From the NCBI RefSeq assembly GCF_000515415.1, contig NZ_KI911783.1:3152392-3216391 (forward strand): a stretch of 64,000 bases of DNA, given 5' to 3'. The position numbers were made by a program, and so were the translations under genes. The stretch comes from Bradyrhizobium sp. WSM1417 (GTDB taxonomy: Bacteria > Pseudomonadota > Alphaproteobacteria > Rhizobiales > Xanthobacteraceae). Positions 51,183-59,017 of the stretch are shown in pieces; within the stretch, counting starts at the first letter, position 1; each line of letters starts with the position of its first letter. The notes below the pieces were generated by a model. It saw only the letters and a program-made list of their open reading frames with translations, was not told the origin of the DNA and searched no databases.

Positions 51183-51464
51183 ATGAAAGCAGGATTTGTC
51201 GTCATCGGGACCGTGATGTTGTTGGCCGGATCGGCGTTCGCACAGGGCGGCGCGCCCAGCGGCCGCGGGGCCGTCACCGGCGATCCCGCCGCAAGCTCTG
51301 CCACCCCACGCGCGGACACACCAACCACGGGTACGTCCACCCGGTCTAATCCCAGCGGTAGCGGCACGTCGAGTTCGGGCGGCAAGGATGACAATGGGGA
51401 TGCCGGCCGCGACAAAATGCTGGAGGGCAGCCGCAGCGCGCAGCCGGAGAGCCGGCAAAAGTAA
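51183..51464 (+). CDS. Small secreted Gly/Ser/Thr-rich protein
   Basis: The 93-residue product has a signal peptide (VVIGTVMLLAGSAFAQ) and a low-complexity mature region (GRGAVTGDPAASSATPR, SGSGTSSSGGKDDNGD) without a fold I recognise. GGGAGAGCGC precedes the ATG. It matches the protein at 42152 in plan and has its own exact stress-type promoter. Confidence 0.65.
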   Translation: MKAGFVVIGTVMLLAGSAFAQGGAPSGRGAVTGDPAASSATPRADTPTTGTSTRSNPSGSGTSSSGGKDDNGDAGRDKMLEGSRSAQPESRQK

Positions 51465-51479
51465 GGGTGCTTGGCAGCC

Positions 51480-51998
51480 CTACTTGTCCGCCATGGTGCG
51501 CTCGGCGTCCTTGACCTGCGAGCGCAACATCGGGAGCTGCTCGCGCGCGAACGCTGCAAGCGCGGCATTGTCGGGTGCCTTCAGATAACGCTCGAGCAGG
51601 TCGATCACCGATTCATATTCGGGAATCTGCGCGGCATAGAAGCTTCTGACGAAAGTCGGTCCGTCCGAAGTTTCGGGTTCGACCATGCTCGCGCTCGCCG
51701 GGGTCGTCTTGGCGACGCGCGGTTCGGTGCCGATCGCCTCTTGAATTTGCTTCAGAGCCTTGTCGCGCCGGGCCGCTTCCTCGGCGCGCAGGGCGGCGAG
51801 GTTCTTGACCTCGGCATTGCCCTTCAGGTCGGTGCTCTCCAGCAGGCCCTGCTGGAAGCGGCTGAAGGTGTAGAGGTCGCTGATGGTCTCGGTTGCGGTC
51901 GGCGTGCGGCCGGCGGGCCTTCGCTCCCCGGTGCTGTCGGCAAGCGCTGCCGTGCTGATAAATGCCAAAACTATCGCGAGAAAAATCCGCATGGACAT
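51480..51998 (-). CDS. Exported DUF4142-like helical protein
   Basis: The 172-residue product has a signal peptide (MRIFLAIVLAFISTAALA) and a helical region with LYTFSRFQQGLLESTDLKGN and SFYAAQIPEYESVIDLLERY. This resembles the DUF4142/DUF305 type of four-helix exported proteins, but without the paired histidines, so the family call is weak. ATG 51998 or 51992 could be the start; neither has a strong ribosome site. It is convergent with the gene at 51183. Confidence 0.5.
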   Translation of the reverse strand: MSMRIFLAIVLAFISTAALADSTGERRPAGRTPTATETISDLYTFSRFQQGLLESTDLKGNAEVKNLAALRAEEAARRDKALKQIQEAIGTEPRVAKTTPASASMVEPETSDGPTFVRSFYAAQIPEYESVIDLLERYLKAPDNAALAAFAREQLPMLRSQVKDAERTMADK

Positions 51999-52082
51999 CC
52001 AATGGCGGATGGCGGTCGAAAGTTCCGCAGATGTTACGATCCGGTAAGGGCGGTTGCGACGCGACGGTTCCGTCCCCAATTC

Positions 52083-52283
52083 ATGTTGATGAAACAGTCC
52101 GAGATCTTCAGGGATAACGCCGACAACTGCCTCCAGCTCGCTGAGCGCGCTGAAGGACAGCCGTCACATAATCGTTTTCTGCGCATGGCGAATGCGTGGA
52201 CGGCACTCGCCAACGAGCAGGATTGGCTCGACGGCGAGGTGCCGCCCGTTCCAGCCCGCATCCGTCAAAAGCAGGATGCGTAA
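52083..52283 (+). CDS. Small hypothetical protein (Bradyrhizobium-type, ends WLDGE)
   Basis: The 66-residue product (MLMKQSEIFRDNADNCLQLA, then RFLRMANAWTALANEQDWLD) follows a pattern I recall as common in Bradyrhizobium small proteins: a Tyr/Phe-x-x-Ala lead, a Cys, then M-A-x-x-W-x-x-L-A. ATG 52083 or 52089 may be used. No function is known. Confidence 0.55.
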   Translation: MLMKQSEIFRDNADNCLQLAERAEGQPSHNRFLRMANAWTALANEQDWLDGEVPPVPARIRQKQDA

Positions 52284-52387
52284 CCCTCTCGTTTCGTGGA
52301 TCTGCGTGTGAGACTGCTCACGGACGGCAAGCAGGATCATTCGTAACAGTCGGTCGCGTTGATTTCCTATTCCGGGAGGTTTTTGCA

Positions 52388-52519
52388 ATGGCTCCACGTC
52401 TGGCTCTTCTTTCGCTCATTTTTGCCTTTGGCGTGTCGGTCGCGTTCGCCACAGTGACGACGGTGCGGCAGGTGCATCATGAAAATGCATCGGCCCCGGT
52501 GCACTCAGCGCACAGTTAG
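52388..52519 (+). CDS. Very small exported or membrane protein
   Basis: A 43-codon frame begins at 52388 after GGGAGG. It encodes one hydrophobic N-terminal segment (LALLSLIFAFGVSVAFATV), possibly a signal peptide, and a short His-rich end. No known family was recognised. Confidence 0.45.
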   Translation: MAPRLALLSLIFAFGVSVAFATVTTVRQVHHENASAPVHSAHS

Positions 52520-52538
52520 CGGTCTGATCTCGCGGGTC

Positions 52539-52563
52539 GGAACCTTCGACGCTTCGGCGCGTA
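52539..52563 (+). promoter_or_regulatory. EcfG-like promoter motif (GGAAC-N16-CGTA)
   Basis: GGAAC at 52539-52543, 16 bases, CGTA at 52560-52563, one base off consensus, 34 bp before the gene at 52598. Confidence 0.45.
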
Positions 52564-52597
52564 AGCGCTTCGACACAGCAAAGAGGCGAGAGCTATC

Positions 52598-52804
52598 ATG
52601 GCCCATTCCGACCAAGGCATTATCAGAGATCAGCGCGGTGAACAGCAGCCGCGGGACAAGCAGCGTGCGCAGACCGTGCACAAGTCGGAGCCAACGGGCT
52701 CGCCCTCTCGTGAGGCCACGCGCGATCCCAAGCTGAATGACAACAGCAAGACGCCCGGCTCCGGTATGGCGCCGGATGATTCCGGCGACGCGCCGAGCGG
52801 CTAA
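52598..52804 (+). CDS. Small hydrophilic, probably disordered protein
   Basis: The 68-residue product (MAHSDQGIIRDQRGEQQPRD, then PSREATRDPKLNDNSKTPGS) is highly charged with no hydrophobic core. This composition is typical of small stress-associated hydrophilins. GAGAGCTATC precedes the ATG. Confidence 0.55.
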   Translation: MAHSDQGIIRDQRGEQQPRDKQRAQTVHKSEPTGSPSREATRDPKLNDNSKTPGSGMAPDDSGDAPSG

Positions 52805-52857
52805 TTCATCAGGAACGAATTTGCACGCCTAATTCCATCAGGAACGAATTCGCACGC
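52802..52857. repeat. 27/28-bp tandem direct repeat
   Basis: TAATTCATCAGGAACGAATT plus TGCACGC at 52802-52828 is repeated with one insertion and one substitution at 52830-52857. It begins at the stop codon of the gene at 52598. Each unit carries a GGAAC, but no downstream GTT at the right spacing. Confidence 0.8.
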
Positions 52858-52869
52858 AAAGAGTCGAGG

Positions 52870-52946
52870 GATTGCTTCCGGTTGTCATGCCCCCGGTGAT
52901 CCGGAAGCAATCTCCAAGGACGGCCCCGGCACCCGTGCCGGGGCCG
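52870..52946 (+). terminator. Inverted repeat and strong rho-independent terminator
   Basis: GATTGCTTCCGG/CCGGAAGCAATC arms lie at 52870-52881 and 52901-52912. They are followed by a perfect 12-bp stem CGGCCCCGGCAC/GTGCCGGGGCCG at 52921-52946 and TTTTC. The second structure is a classical terminator for the plus strand. Confidence 0.82.
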
Positions 52947-52968
52947 TTTTCTTGAGCATCAGGCTGGA

Positions 52969-53217
52969 CTAATCCTCGGCGTCGCGCTGCGGATGCGGTT
53001 GCGTATGGCCGTCCGGGCCGCGCCCGAAAACCCCGAACCTGCTCGATTTGACATTCGCCCCTGCATCGACCGCTGCGGTGGCGAGTCCGAGCTTCAGGAG
53101 CTCGCGCACGGCTGCGGCTCGCGTCGGCATGCGATGTTTGAACCGGAAGTCGTCAACCGCGGCCAGTTCTTCCGGTGACAGCATGACCTGGAGCCGCTCG
53201 GCGCGAAGGTCGTTCAT
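52969..53217 (-). CDS. Ribbon-helix-helix type small protein
   Basis: The 82-residue product starts MNDLRAERLQVMLSPEELAA, giving a short beta strand then two helices (VDDFRFKHRMPTRAAAVREL) as in ribbon-helix-helix DNA-binding proteins or antitoxins. A Gly/His/Pro-rich tail follows. No partner toxin gene is adjacent. The ATG at 53217 is preceded by GGATG. Confidence 0.65.
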   Translation of the reverse strand: MNDLRAERLQVMLSPEELAAVDDFRFKHRMPTRAAAVRELLKLGLATAAVDAGANVKSSRFGVFGRGPDGHTQPHPQRDAED

Positions 53218-53393
53218 GATCAATCATCCAAAATGAGCAAGTTGAGTAGTTTACTCAACGAACTCATTCGGCCGCGGTTCCACAAGATGCGGCTACGGCG
53301 CCAAGTGAGTTAAAAAGATCAACAACTTCAATAAGTTATATGATGCAAAGGTCCTTGGGCAGGTGTATACTCCCGGCAAATGGGAGAGACGTC

Positions 53394-53561
53394 ATGACGA
53401 ACGAAGTCAGATTGCCCCGCAACCATGTCGAAGAGAGCGACGCACCCAAGCCGGTGCGCCCGAGCCACCAGAAGGTGATCGAGCAGGTCGAGCGCTGGGC
53501 CAACAGCCCGGGCCTTCAACCGCCGAGATTGCAGCCGTCGACGCAGGCCAAAGCGGGCTAG
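53394..53561 (+). CDS. Very small hydrophilic hypothetical protein
   Basis: A 55-codon frame starts at 53394 after GGGAGAGACG. The product (MTNEVRLPRNHVEESDAPKP) is Pro-rich and probably unstructured. Its TAG stop overlaps the convergent DUF3147 gene's TAG through the palindromic CTAG at 53558-53561. Confidence 0.5.
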   Translation: MTNEVRLPRNHVEESDAPKPVRPSHQKVIEQVERWANSPGLQPPRLQPSTQAKAG

Positions 53562-54046
53562 CGCTTCGCCAGGGGAGAGCCCTTTGCTGATAGCGAAGGA
53601 GCTGATCGGTGCGGTTTGCGGGAGACGATGCGCAGCTTGCGCCTGAGCCACCAAGCCAACACCGAAATGACGGCCCCGGCTATCAACGCGGCAGCGAAGG
53701 CGCCCGGAACGCTCGCAGCCACGGTGAAATGAAAGACGGCGGCGAATGCCAGGAGACCGATGCTTCCCCAGGCGGCGCCAGCCGCGTCGAGCGCGGCGGC
53801 CTCTTGCCCGCGGCGCGTGCCGCTGAGGCCGGCCTTCTCCTTGGTGCGGCGTTCATGGCTTTCGACCAGCGTGGCGCTCGCGCAGAAGATGGCGGGAAGC
53901 GCAAGGAAAAGTCCGCCCACGGACACACCGAAGCGCGCTCCCAGAACCCCCGCGAGCACGGTCGCCAAGCCACCGAGCAGGAAACGAATGCCGTATTCGT
54001 ACCAGCGTGTCTGCTTCAGCGCGGAGAGCGACAGCTTGACCGGCAT
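53558..54046 (-). CDS. DUF3147-like membrane protein 1
   Basis: The 162-residue product has about four transmembrane segments. The pattern RWYEYGIRFLLGGLATVLAG, then GGLFLALPAIFCASATLVES, matches DUF3147, with a charged cytoplasmic insert (HERRTKEKAGLSGTRRGQEA). A basic C-terminal tail follows. Its ATG overlaps the stop of the next DUF3147-like gene. The role is unknown. Confidence 0.65.
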   Translation of the reverse strand: MPVKLSLSALKQTRWYEYGIRFLLGGLATVLAGVLGARFGVSVGGLFLALPAIFCASATLVESHERRTKEKAGLSGTRRGQEAAALDAAGAAWGSIGLLAFAAVFHFTVAASVPGAFAAALIAGAVISVLAWWLRRKLRIVSRKPHRSAPSLSAKGSPLAKR

Positions 54047-54393
54047 CAGGCCGCACCTCCGAAGCCGGCGAGCAGGCCGAAGGCGACCACCAGCCACACG
54101 ATGACAGCCAGGACCGTCGCGGGCAGCGCGGATACACGGTATCTGATCAGCAGATGGCACACCACGACGCTGTAGCAGCCGAGCGCGACCGCGCCATAGA
54201 TCATCGTCCAGCTTTCGGCCGCGGCATATTGTGGGCCGTGCTGGACAACGGCGATGCCGAGCGTCGCGAGTGCGACTGACGGTGCTGCGCCGAGCAACCC
54301 CGCAAAACTTTTGGGCTTCAGCATATCGCCCAAGATCGCAAAAGCGGAGACGATGATGCCACCGGCGATGAAGCGCACGATATATTCGGTCAC
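54046..54393 (-). CDS. DUF3147-like membrane protein 2
   Basis: The 115-residue product has about four membrane segments: YIVRFIAGGIIVSAFAILGD, FAGLLGAAPSVALATLGIAV and later helices. It is a shorter relative of its downstream neighbour. GTG at 54393 is preferred because it overlaps the PAP2 stop codon as GTGA. An ATG at 54444 would overlap the PAP2 gene by 55 bases. Confidence 0.6.
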   Translation of the reverse strand: MTEYIVRFIAGGIIVSAFAILGDMLKPKSFAGLLGAAPSVALATLGIAVVQHGPQYAAAESWTMIYGAVALGCYSVVVCHLLIRYRVSALPATVLAVIVWLVVAFGLLAGFGGAA

Positions 54394-54974
54394 GGCTTTT
54401 CCCGCCGATTGACTTGCTTGCGGAACGATTGCGTCAATGTCCATGGCCGCAAGAGTCTCTCTACGGCAGCGCCAAGCGCAAAGCCTGCAACCACGTCGCT
54501 TGCCCAATGCGCGAGCACCGCGATCCGTGTCAGCGACAGCGCGATCGCGGCCGTGCGCAGCAATCGGCGCGGCGTCTTCGGCAGCAAGCCCGCCGCCGAG
54601 GCAAGTGCGCCCATATGGACCGCGTGACCGGAGGGGAAAGCGTCGCGCGCCTGTCCTGAGATGGGTACTCCATTTCGGTGTCCGCGTATGGTCAGCCGGT
54701 CTGGCCTGGTCTGATCGAATACGGATTTCAGGACATGCGGCAGGACGGCCGTCGCCAACGACACGGCCAGAATGTGATTTGCCACGGGCCGCTGTTGCGG
54801 CTGCCGAATGTGAGTATAGAGCCACCCTATTGCGGCCAGCGCGAGCAGCACGTGCTCGTCGGCGGCCCAGGTCAATGTCTGCGCGGTATGCTCGATGCCT
54901 GAATTGGTGTGATCAGCGATCTTATCCGCGATCGCGGTGTCGATCCGGCTGGGTTTGACCTCTACTAATGCCAT
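54390..54974 (-). CDS. PAP2-family membrane phosphatase
   Basis: The 194-residue product has the three PAP2 phosphatase motifs: KSVFDQTRPDR, PSGHAVHMG, and TRIAVLAHWASDVVAG with the catalytic His. About five transmembrane helices surround them. Such enzymes dephosphorylate lipid phosphates or undecaprenyl pyrophosphate. It is followed by two DUF3147-like genes with overlapping stops and starts, so the three proteins may work together in the membrane. Confidence 0.82.
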   Translation of the reverse strand: MALVEVKPSRIDTAIADKIADHTNSGIEHTAQTLTWAADEHVLLALAAIGWLYTHIRQPQQRPVANHILAVSLATAVLPHVLKSVFDQTRPDRLTIRGHRNGVPISGQARDAFPSGHAVHMGALASAAGLLPKTPRRLLRTAAIALSLTRIAVLAHWASDVVAGFALGAAVERLLRPWTLTQSFRKQVNRREKP

Positions 54975-55073
54975 CGGTCTGCAAGCGTGATGTCCTTCAT
55001 GACAGTTTTGTAAAGCCCGCAGACAAAGAAGGTTCCTGAGTTCGACCTCGGGGCAGCCGCCTGCAGGGCCGGG

Positions 55074-56090
55074 CTACGGCTGTCCCGATCCACCAGCGGA
55101 CCCATACACCTGGCCGGTCGCATAGCTCGCGTCGGCTGCGGCAAGCTGCACGTAAATGGAGGCCAGTTCGGCGGGCTGGCCGGGACGGCCGAGCGGCGTC
55201 ATGCCGCCGAATTTTTCGAGCTTTTCCATCGTGGCGCCGCCGGAGACCTGGAGCGGCGTCCAGATCGGTCCCGGGGCGACGCCATTGACGCGAATGCCCT
55301 TCGAGGCGAGCTGCTTCGCCAGCGACTTCACGTAGTTCATCGTCGCCGCCTTGGTCTGCGCATAGTCGTAGAGATCGGGTGAGGGGTCGTAAGCCTGCTC
55401 GGACGTCGTGCCGATGATGCACGAGCCTGGCTTCAAATGCGGCAGTGCCGCCTTGATGATCCAGAACGGCGCATAGATGTTGGTCTTCATCGTCGCATCG
55501 AAGTCTTCCGAGGAGACGTCGAGAATGGACGCACGTGTCTGCTGCCGCGCCGCGTTGCAGACGAGGACGTCGAGTCCACCGAGACCTTGGACGGCCTGCT
55601 CGACCAGCTTCTTGCAGAAAGCCTCATCCTTGAGGTCGCCTGGAATCGCGAGCCCGGTACGCCCTTCCTTCTTGATCAGCGCGATGACGTCCTGCGCATC
55701 CGGCTCTTCCGCCGCTAGATAGTTGATGGCGACGTCGGCGCCTTCGCGTGCGTAAGCTATCGCAGCGGCGCGGCCCATACCGGAATCCCCGCCGGTGATC
55801 AGCGCCTTGCGCCCGGCGAGCCGGCCGGAGCCCTTGTAGCTGGTCTCGCCGTGATCCGGGGGCGGCTCCATCTTGCCGGCGAGGCCAGGCCAGGGCTGCG
55901 ACTGTTTTTTGAACGGCGGCTTTGGAAAACGGGCGACTGGATCGACCAGTTTGTGCTCGGCCATTTTCTGCTCGGCCATGGACGTGTCTCCTTTCGCTGT
56001 GGAAGAGGCCAGCGAAACGGCAGCAAGCGTTGCGCTCGCCGCTTGGACGACGTGCCGGCGGGAAAGTGAAGTCTTGTCAGGTTTCGTCAT
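55074..56090 (-). CDS. SDR-family oxidoreductase (YghA-like) with an N-terminal Tat signal
   Basis: A classical short-chain dehydrogenase: GGDSGMGRAAAIAYAREGAD (cofactor site), NYLAAEEPD, a catalytic Tyr/Lys in YDYAQTKAATMNYV, and NGVAPGPIWTPL. The core resembles E. coli YghA. From ATG 56090 the protein is 338 residues and begins with a twin-arginine signal, SLSRRHVVQAASATLAAVSL. An internal ATG at 55979 has a near-perfect AAAGGAGA seven bases upstream and would give a cytoplasmic form of 301 residues. Confidence 0.78.
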   Translation of the reverse strand: MTKPDKTSLSRRHVVQAASATLAAVSLASSTAKGDTSMAEQKMAEHKLVDPVARFPKPPFKKQSQPWPGLAGKMEPPPDHGETSYKGSGRLAGRKALITGGDSGMGRAAAIAYAREGADVAINYLAAEEPDAQDVIALIKKEGRTGLAIPGDLKDEAFCKKLVEQAVQGLGGLDVLVCNAARQQTRASILDVSSEDFDATMKTNIYAPFWIIKAALPHLKPGSCIIGTTSEQAYDPSPDLYDYAQTKAATMNYVKSLAKQLASKGIRVNGVAPGPIWTPLQVSGGATMEKLEKFGGMTPLGRPGQPAELASIYVQLAAADASYATGQVYGSAGGSGQP

Positions 56091-56150
56091 GAGAGGCACC
56101 GCGCTTTTGCGAATGCCAATGCGCGGCGCGAGGCATCGTTGCTAGACGAA

Positions 56151-56175
56151 AGGACGCCGGAAGGTCCGGCGTCCT
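56151..56175 (-). terminator. Terminator hairpin after the DUF4142 gene
   Basis: AGGACGCCGGA/TCCGGCGTCCT is a perfect 11-bp stem with an AGG loop. On the minus strand it follows the stop at 56201 and is trailed by TTTCG. Confidence 0.75.
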
Positions 56176-56200
56176 CAAACAAAGTTTACTTGAACCATGT

Positions 56201-56752
56201 TTACTTGGTCTGGCCGACGCTCGGCGCCTTGCCGAGCTCCTTGGCCATGTCGAGATGGTGCTTGAGCGCCGGCAGCGTCTTGCCGGCCCAATCCTTCAGG
56301 TCGGAATTGTCGCCGCCCTTGGCGTAACGCTCGAACAGCGAGACCGCGTCCTCATGGGCACTGACCTGGTACGAATTGTAATCCGAGCTGAAGTCCTTGC
56401 CGTTCGCGCTCTTGAGCTTGTCGAGCTTGCTCTGATGCGAGCTGTCGAGTGCTGTCGGCAGGGTCGCCTGCACCTTGCCGCCGCTGACCAGGCCCTTCAG
56501 TTCGCTGCTGGTCTTGGTGTGGTCGGTCACCATCTGTTGCGCAAAAGTCTTCTCCTGCGCGTTGCCTTTCTGCTCGGCAAGTTTGCTCGATTCGATCTCG
56601 AACATGTCGCTGATGGCGACTTCCTTGACGAAGTCGGCGGTGGCAGGCGCGACGCCGAGCGCCGAGTTGACGCCGGTCTTCTCGCCGAGCGACTGGGCGA
56701 GCGCGGGCCCTGCGAGCAGCACGCAGGCAGCTGCGATGATTGTACGTTTCAT
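56201..56752 (-). CDS. Exported DUF4142 protein
   Basis: The 183-residue product has a signal peptide (MKRTIIAAACVLLAGPALAQ) and a DUF4142 domain with TADFVKEVAISDMFEIESSK, AQQMVTDHTKTSSELK and a C-terminal LKHHLDMAKEL. It is a paralogue of the protein at 8251. Here the promoter-like element is of the EcfG type rather than the local ECF type. Confidence 0.85.
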   Translation of the reverse strand: MKRTIIAAACVLLAGPALAQSLGEKTGVNSALGVAPATADFVKEVAISDMFEIESSKLAEQKGNAQEKTFAQQMVTDHTKTSSELKGLVSGGKVQATLPTALDSSHQSKLDKLKSANGKDFSSDYNSYQVSAHEDAVSLFERYAKGGDNSDLKDWAGKTLPALKHHLDMAKELGKAPSVGQTK

Positions 56753-56806
56753 GGTCCGATCCCTTCGAATGGGCGCAGCCTCTCGCCGCGCGACGTTGCG
56801 CCCACC

Positions 56807-56831
56807 AACACGCTGCAGCGGCCGGAGTTCC
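56807..56831 (-). promoter_or_regulatory. EcfG-like promoter motif (GGAAC-N16-TGTT)
   Basis: GGAAC (56831-56827), 16 bases, TGTT (56810-56807) on the minus strand, 54 bp before the DUF4142 start. Confidence 0.55.
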
Positions 56832-56837
56832 TAACGG

Positions 56838-57065
56838 CTAATCCGTCGGTCTCCGCCCGCTCCGTGGGTTGATGGGATCCGTCGGCTTGCGCCGAAGCCG
56901 TTCGGGCAGAAACGGCTCGGTCGGCGTCGCGGTGGCCTCGGCACGCACGTCTGCATGGCGTTGTGCTCGCTCGTGCGGCGTCCGGTTATCATTGATCTGC
57001 CGCTTCACGTCGAGGCCATCCACAGGATCGTTGACGCCGTGCTGGATATCGCGGAAATCGCTCAT
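56838..57065 (-). CDS. Small hydrophilic hypothetical protein
   Basis: The 75-residue product (MSDFRDIQHGVNDPVDGLDV, then RTPHERAQRHADVRAEATAT) is charged, with Pro/Arg-rich ends and no hydrophobic core. It is probably unstructured. It lies 8 bp after the thiamine-diphosphate enzyme gene, so it probably shares that gene's stress-type promoter. Confidence 0.6.
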   Translation of the reverse strand: MSDFRDIQHGVNDPVDGLDVKRQINDNRTPHERAQRHADVRAEATATPTEPFLPERLRRKPTDPINPRSGRRPTD

Positions 57066-57073
57066 GCTTTACC

Positions 57074-58861
57074 TCATTCATTTCCAGGCAGGATCTTTTC
57101 CAGCACCTGCCGCGCCGCCCCCTTGATCATTCCGCTCTCGTTGGGATCGCCCTTCAGCAGCGCAAGAGAGAAGTTCTTGGCCTGCTGCAAGGTGATATGC
57201 GGCGGCAGCGGCGGCACTTCGGGGTCGGTCTTCACCTCCAGCACCACGGGCATCTGGCTCGCCAGCGCCTGCTCCCAGGCCGAGCCCAGCATCTGCGGAC
57301 TGTCGACATAGATGCCGGAGAGGCCGATCAGCTCGGCAAACCGCGAATAGGAAACGTTTGGGATGCGCTGCGATGCCTCAAATTTCGGATCGCCGTTGAT
57401 GATACGCTGCTCCCAAGTCACCTGGTTGAGATCTTCGTTGTTGAAGACGCAGACGATGAAGCGCGGATCCGTCCAGTCGCGCCAATATTTCGCGGCGGTG
57501 ATCAGCTCGGCCATATTGTTCATCTGCATCGCGCCGTCGCCAACGAGGGCAATCACCGGGCGATCGGAATGGGCGTATTTGGCGGCGAGCGCATAGGGCA
57601 CTGCGGCACCCATCGAGGCGAGGCCGCCTGAGAGCGAGGCCGTCATGCCGCGGCGCATCTTGAGGTCGCGCGCGAACCAGTTGGCGCAGGAGCCGGAATC
57701 GCTGGTGATGATAGCGCGGTCGGGCAGGCGCGGCGACAGCTCCCAGGTGACGAGCTGCGGATTGACCGGTGCTGCGGGCTGATGTGCCCGATCATCGAGC
57801 GTCTTCCACCACTTTGCGACGCCCTCTTGGATTCCCTGGCGCCAGGCGCCGTCGGTCTTGGGTGCGAGCCGCGGCAGCAGGGCGCGCAGCGTCTCGGCGG
57901 CATCGCCGACCAGGCCGACCTCCATGGGAAAGCGGATCGACATCATGCTGGCGTCGAGATCGATCTGCACGCCGCGCGCCGCGCCTTCCTTCGGCAGGAA
58001 CTCGGAATACGGAAACCCGGAGCCGACCATCAGCAGCGTGTCGCATTCCATCATCATGTTGTAGCTGGGCTCGGTGCCGAGTAAGCCGATCGAGCCGGTG
58101 ACCCAGGGGAGATCGTCCGGGAGCGCCGCCTTCCCGAGCAGTGCCTTGGCGCAGCCGGCGGACAAGCGGTCGGCGACCGCGATCACCTCCTCGGTGGCGT
58201 GGAGCGCGCCGGCGCCGACGAGCATCGCGACCTTCTTGCCGGCGTTGAGCACCTCGGCGGCACGGTCGAGGTCAGCGTCACGAGGCTTGATGCTTGGCGC
58301 ACTATAGCCGATGCCGGAGTGCAGGGTGCCGTGAGCGCGCGGCGGATCCTCGTAGGGCTCCTCCTGGATATCGTTGGGCAGGATGATCACCGTTGGCGTC
58401 CGCCGAGCCAACGCGATCCGAATCGACCGATCGATCAGATGCCGGATCTGAGCCGGCGAGGATGCTTGCATGACATAGGCGCCAGCCACATCCTTGAACA
58501 TCGAGACGAGATCGAGTTCCTGCTGATAATGTCCGCCCAGCGCATTGCGTGCCTGCTGACCGACGATCGCGAGCACGGGCTGGTGATCCAGCAGGGCATC
58601 GTAGAGCCCGGTGATCAGATGCGAGGCGCCGGGGCCTGAAGTTGCGATACAGACCCCGAGTTGGCCAGAGAACTTCGCATAGGCGGTCGCCATGAAGGCG
58701 GCCATCTCCTCATGCCGCGCCTGGACAAAGCCGATCTTGCCCTCAGCGCGCTGGAGGGCGCCGAATACGCCGTTGATGCCATCGCCGGGATAGCCAAAGA
58801 GGTGGCGCACGCCCCATTGATGCAGACGTTGAACGATGAAGTCGGAGACGGTCTGGGACAT
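57074..58861 (-). CDS. Thiamine-diphosphate enzyme, pyruvate oxidase/acetolactate synthase-like
   Basis: This 595-residue protein has the three TPP-enzyme domains. The catalytic Glu is E51 (FVQARHEEMAAFMATAYAKF). The middle domain binds FAD or nucleotide (GKKVAMLVGAGALHATEEVI). TPP/Mg binds at VGDGAMQMNNMAELITA with the late Asn. The substrate could be pyruvate (PoxB-like, giving acetate) or another 2-oxo acid. PoxB is stress-induced in other bacteria. The gene is followed by a small hydrophilin and has a GGAAC-N16-GGTT motif upstream. Confidence 0.82.
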   Translation of the reverse strand: MSQTVSDFIVQRLHQWGVRHLFGYPGDGINGVFGALQRAEGKIGFVQARHEEMAAFMATAYAKFSGQLGVCIATSGPGASHLITGLYDALLDHQPVLAIVGQQARNALGGHYQQELDLVSMFKDVAGAYVMQASSPAQIRHLIDRSIRIALARRTPTVIILPNDIQEEPYEDPPRAHGTLHSGIGYSAPSIKPRDADLDRAAEVLNAGKKVAMLVGAGALHATEEVIAVADRLSAGCAKALLGKAALPDDLPWVTGSIGLLGTEPSYNMMMECDTLLMVGSGFPYSEFLPKEGAARGVQIDLDASMMSIRFPMEVGLVGDAAETLRALLPRLAPKTDGAWRQGIQEGVAKWWKTLDDRAHQPAAPVNPQLVTWELSPRLPDRAIITSDSGSCANWFARDLKMRRGMTASLSGGLASMGAAVPYALAAKYAHSDRPVIALVGDGAMQMNNMAELITAAKYWRDWTDPRFIVCVFNNEDLNQVTWEQRIINGDPKFEASQRIPNVSYSRFAELIGLSGIYVDSPQMLGSAWEQALASQMPVVLEVKTDPEVPPLPPHITLQQAKNFSLALLKGDPNESGMIKGAARQVLEKILPGNE

Positions 58862-58915
58862 CGAGGGCGACCCTTGGTTTTCCGGTATTTGGATTCCGGG
58901 ATTTGAACTTGAGAG

Positions 58916-58940
58916 AACCGCCCGTTTCCGGCGATGTTCC
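58916..58940 (-). promoter_or_regulatory. EcfG-like promoter motif (GGAAC-N16-GGTT), minus strand
   Basis: GGAAC (58940-58936), 16 bases, GGTT (58919-58916), 54 bp before the TPP-enzyme start. It is divergent from the plus-strand motif at 58962. Confidence 0.5.
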
Positions 58941-58961
58941 TCAAGTCTGACGGAACATGCC

Positions 58962-58987
58962 GGAACGATCGCGCACCTCTTCGGGTT
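58962..58987 (+). promoter_or_regulatory. EcfG-like promoter motif (GGAAC-N17-GGTT), plus strand
   Basis: GGAAC at 58962-58966, 17 bases, GGTT at 58984-58987, 30 bp before the PRC-barrel start. Confidence 0.5.
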
Positions 58988-59017
58988 GTCTCCACACTGG
59001 CTGAGTGGAGAATTGAG

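Noticed and set aside
52969..53561. Toxin-antitoxin pair involving the ribbon-helix-helix protein
   Set aside because: The neighbouring small gene is convergent-side, Pro-rich and unstructured, and does not resemble a toxin.
55009..55040. GGAAC on the minus strand before the PAP2 gene
   Set aside because: The downstream element reads CTTT or TTTA, not NGTT.
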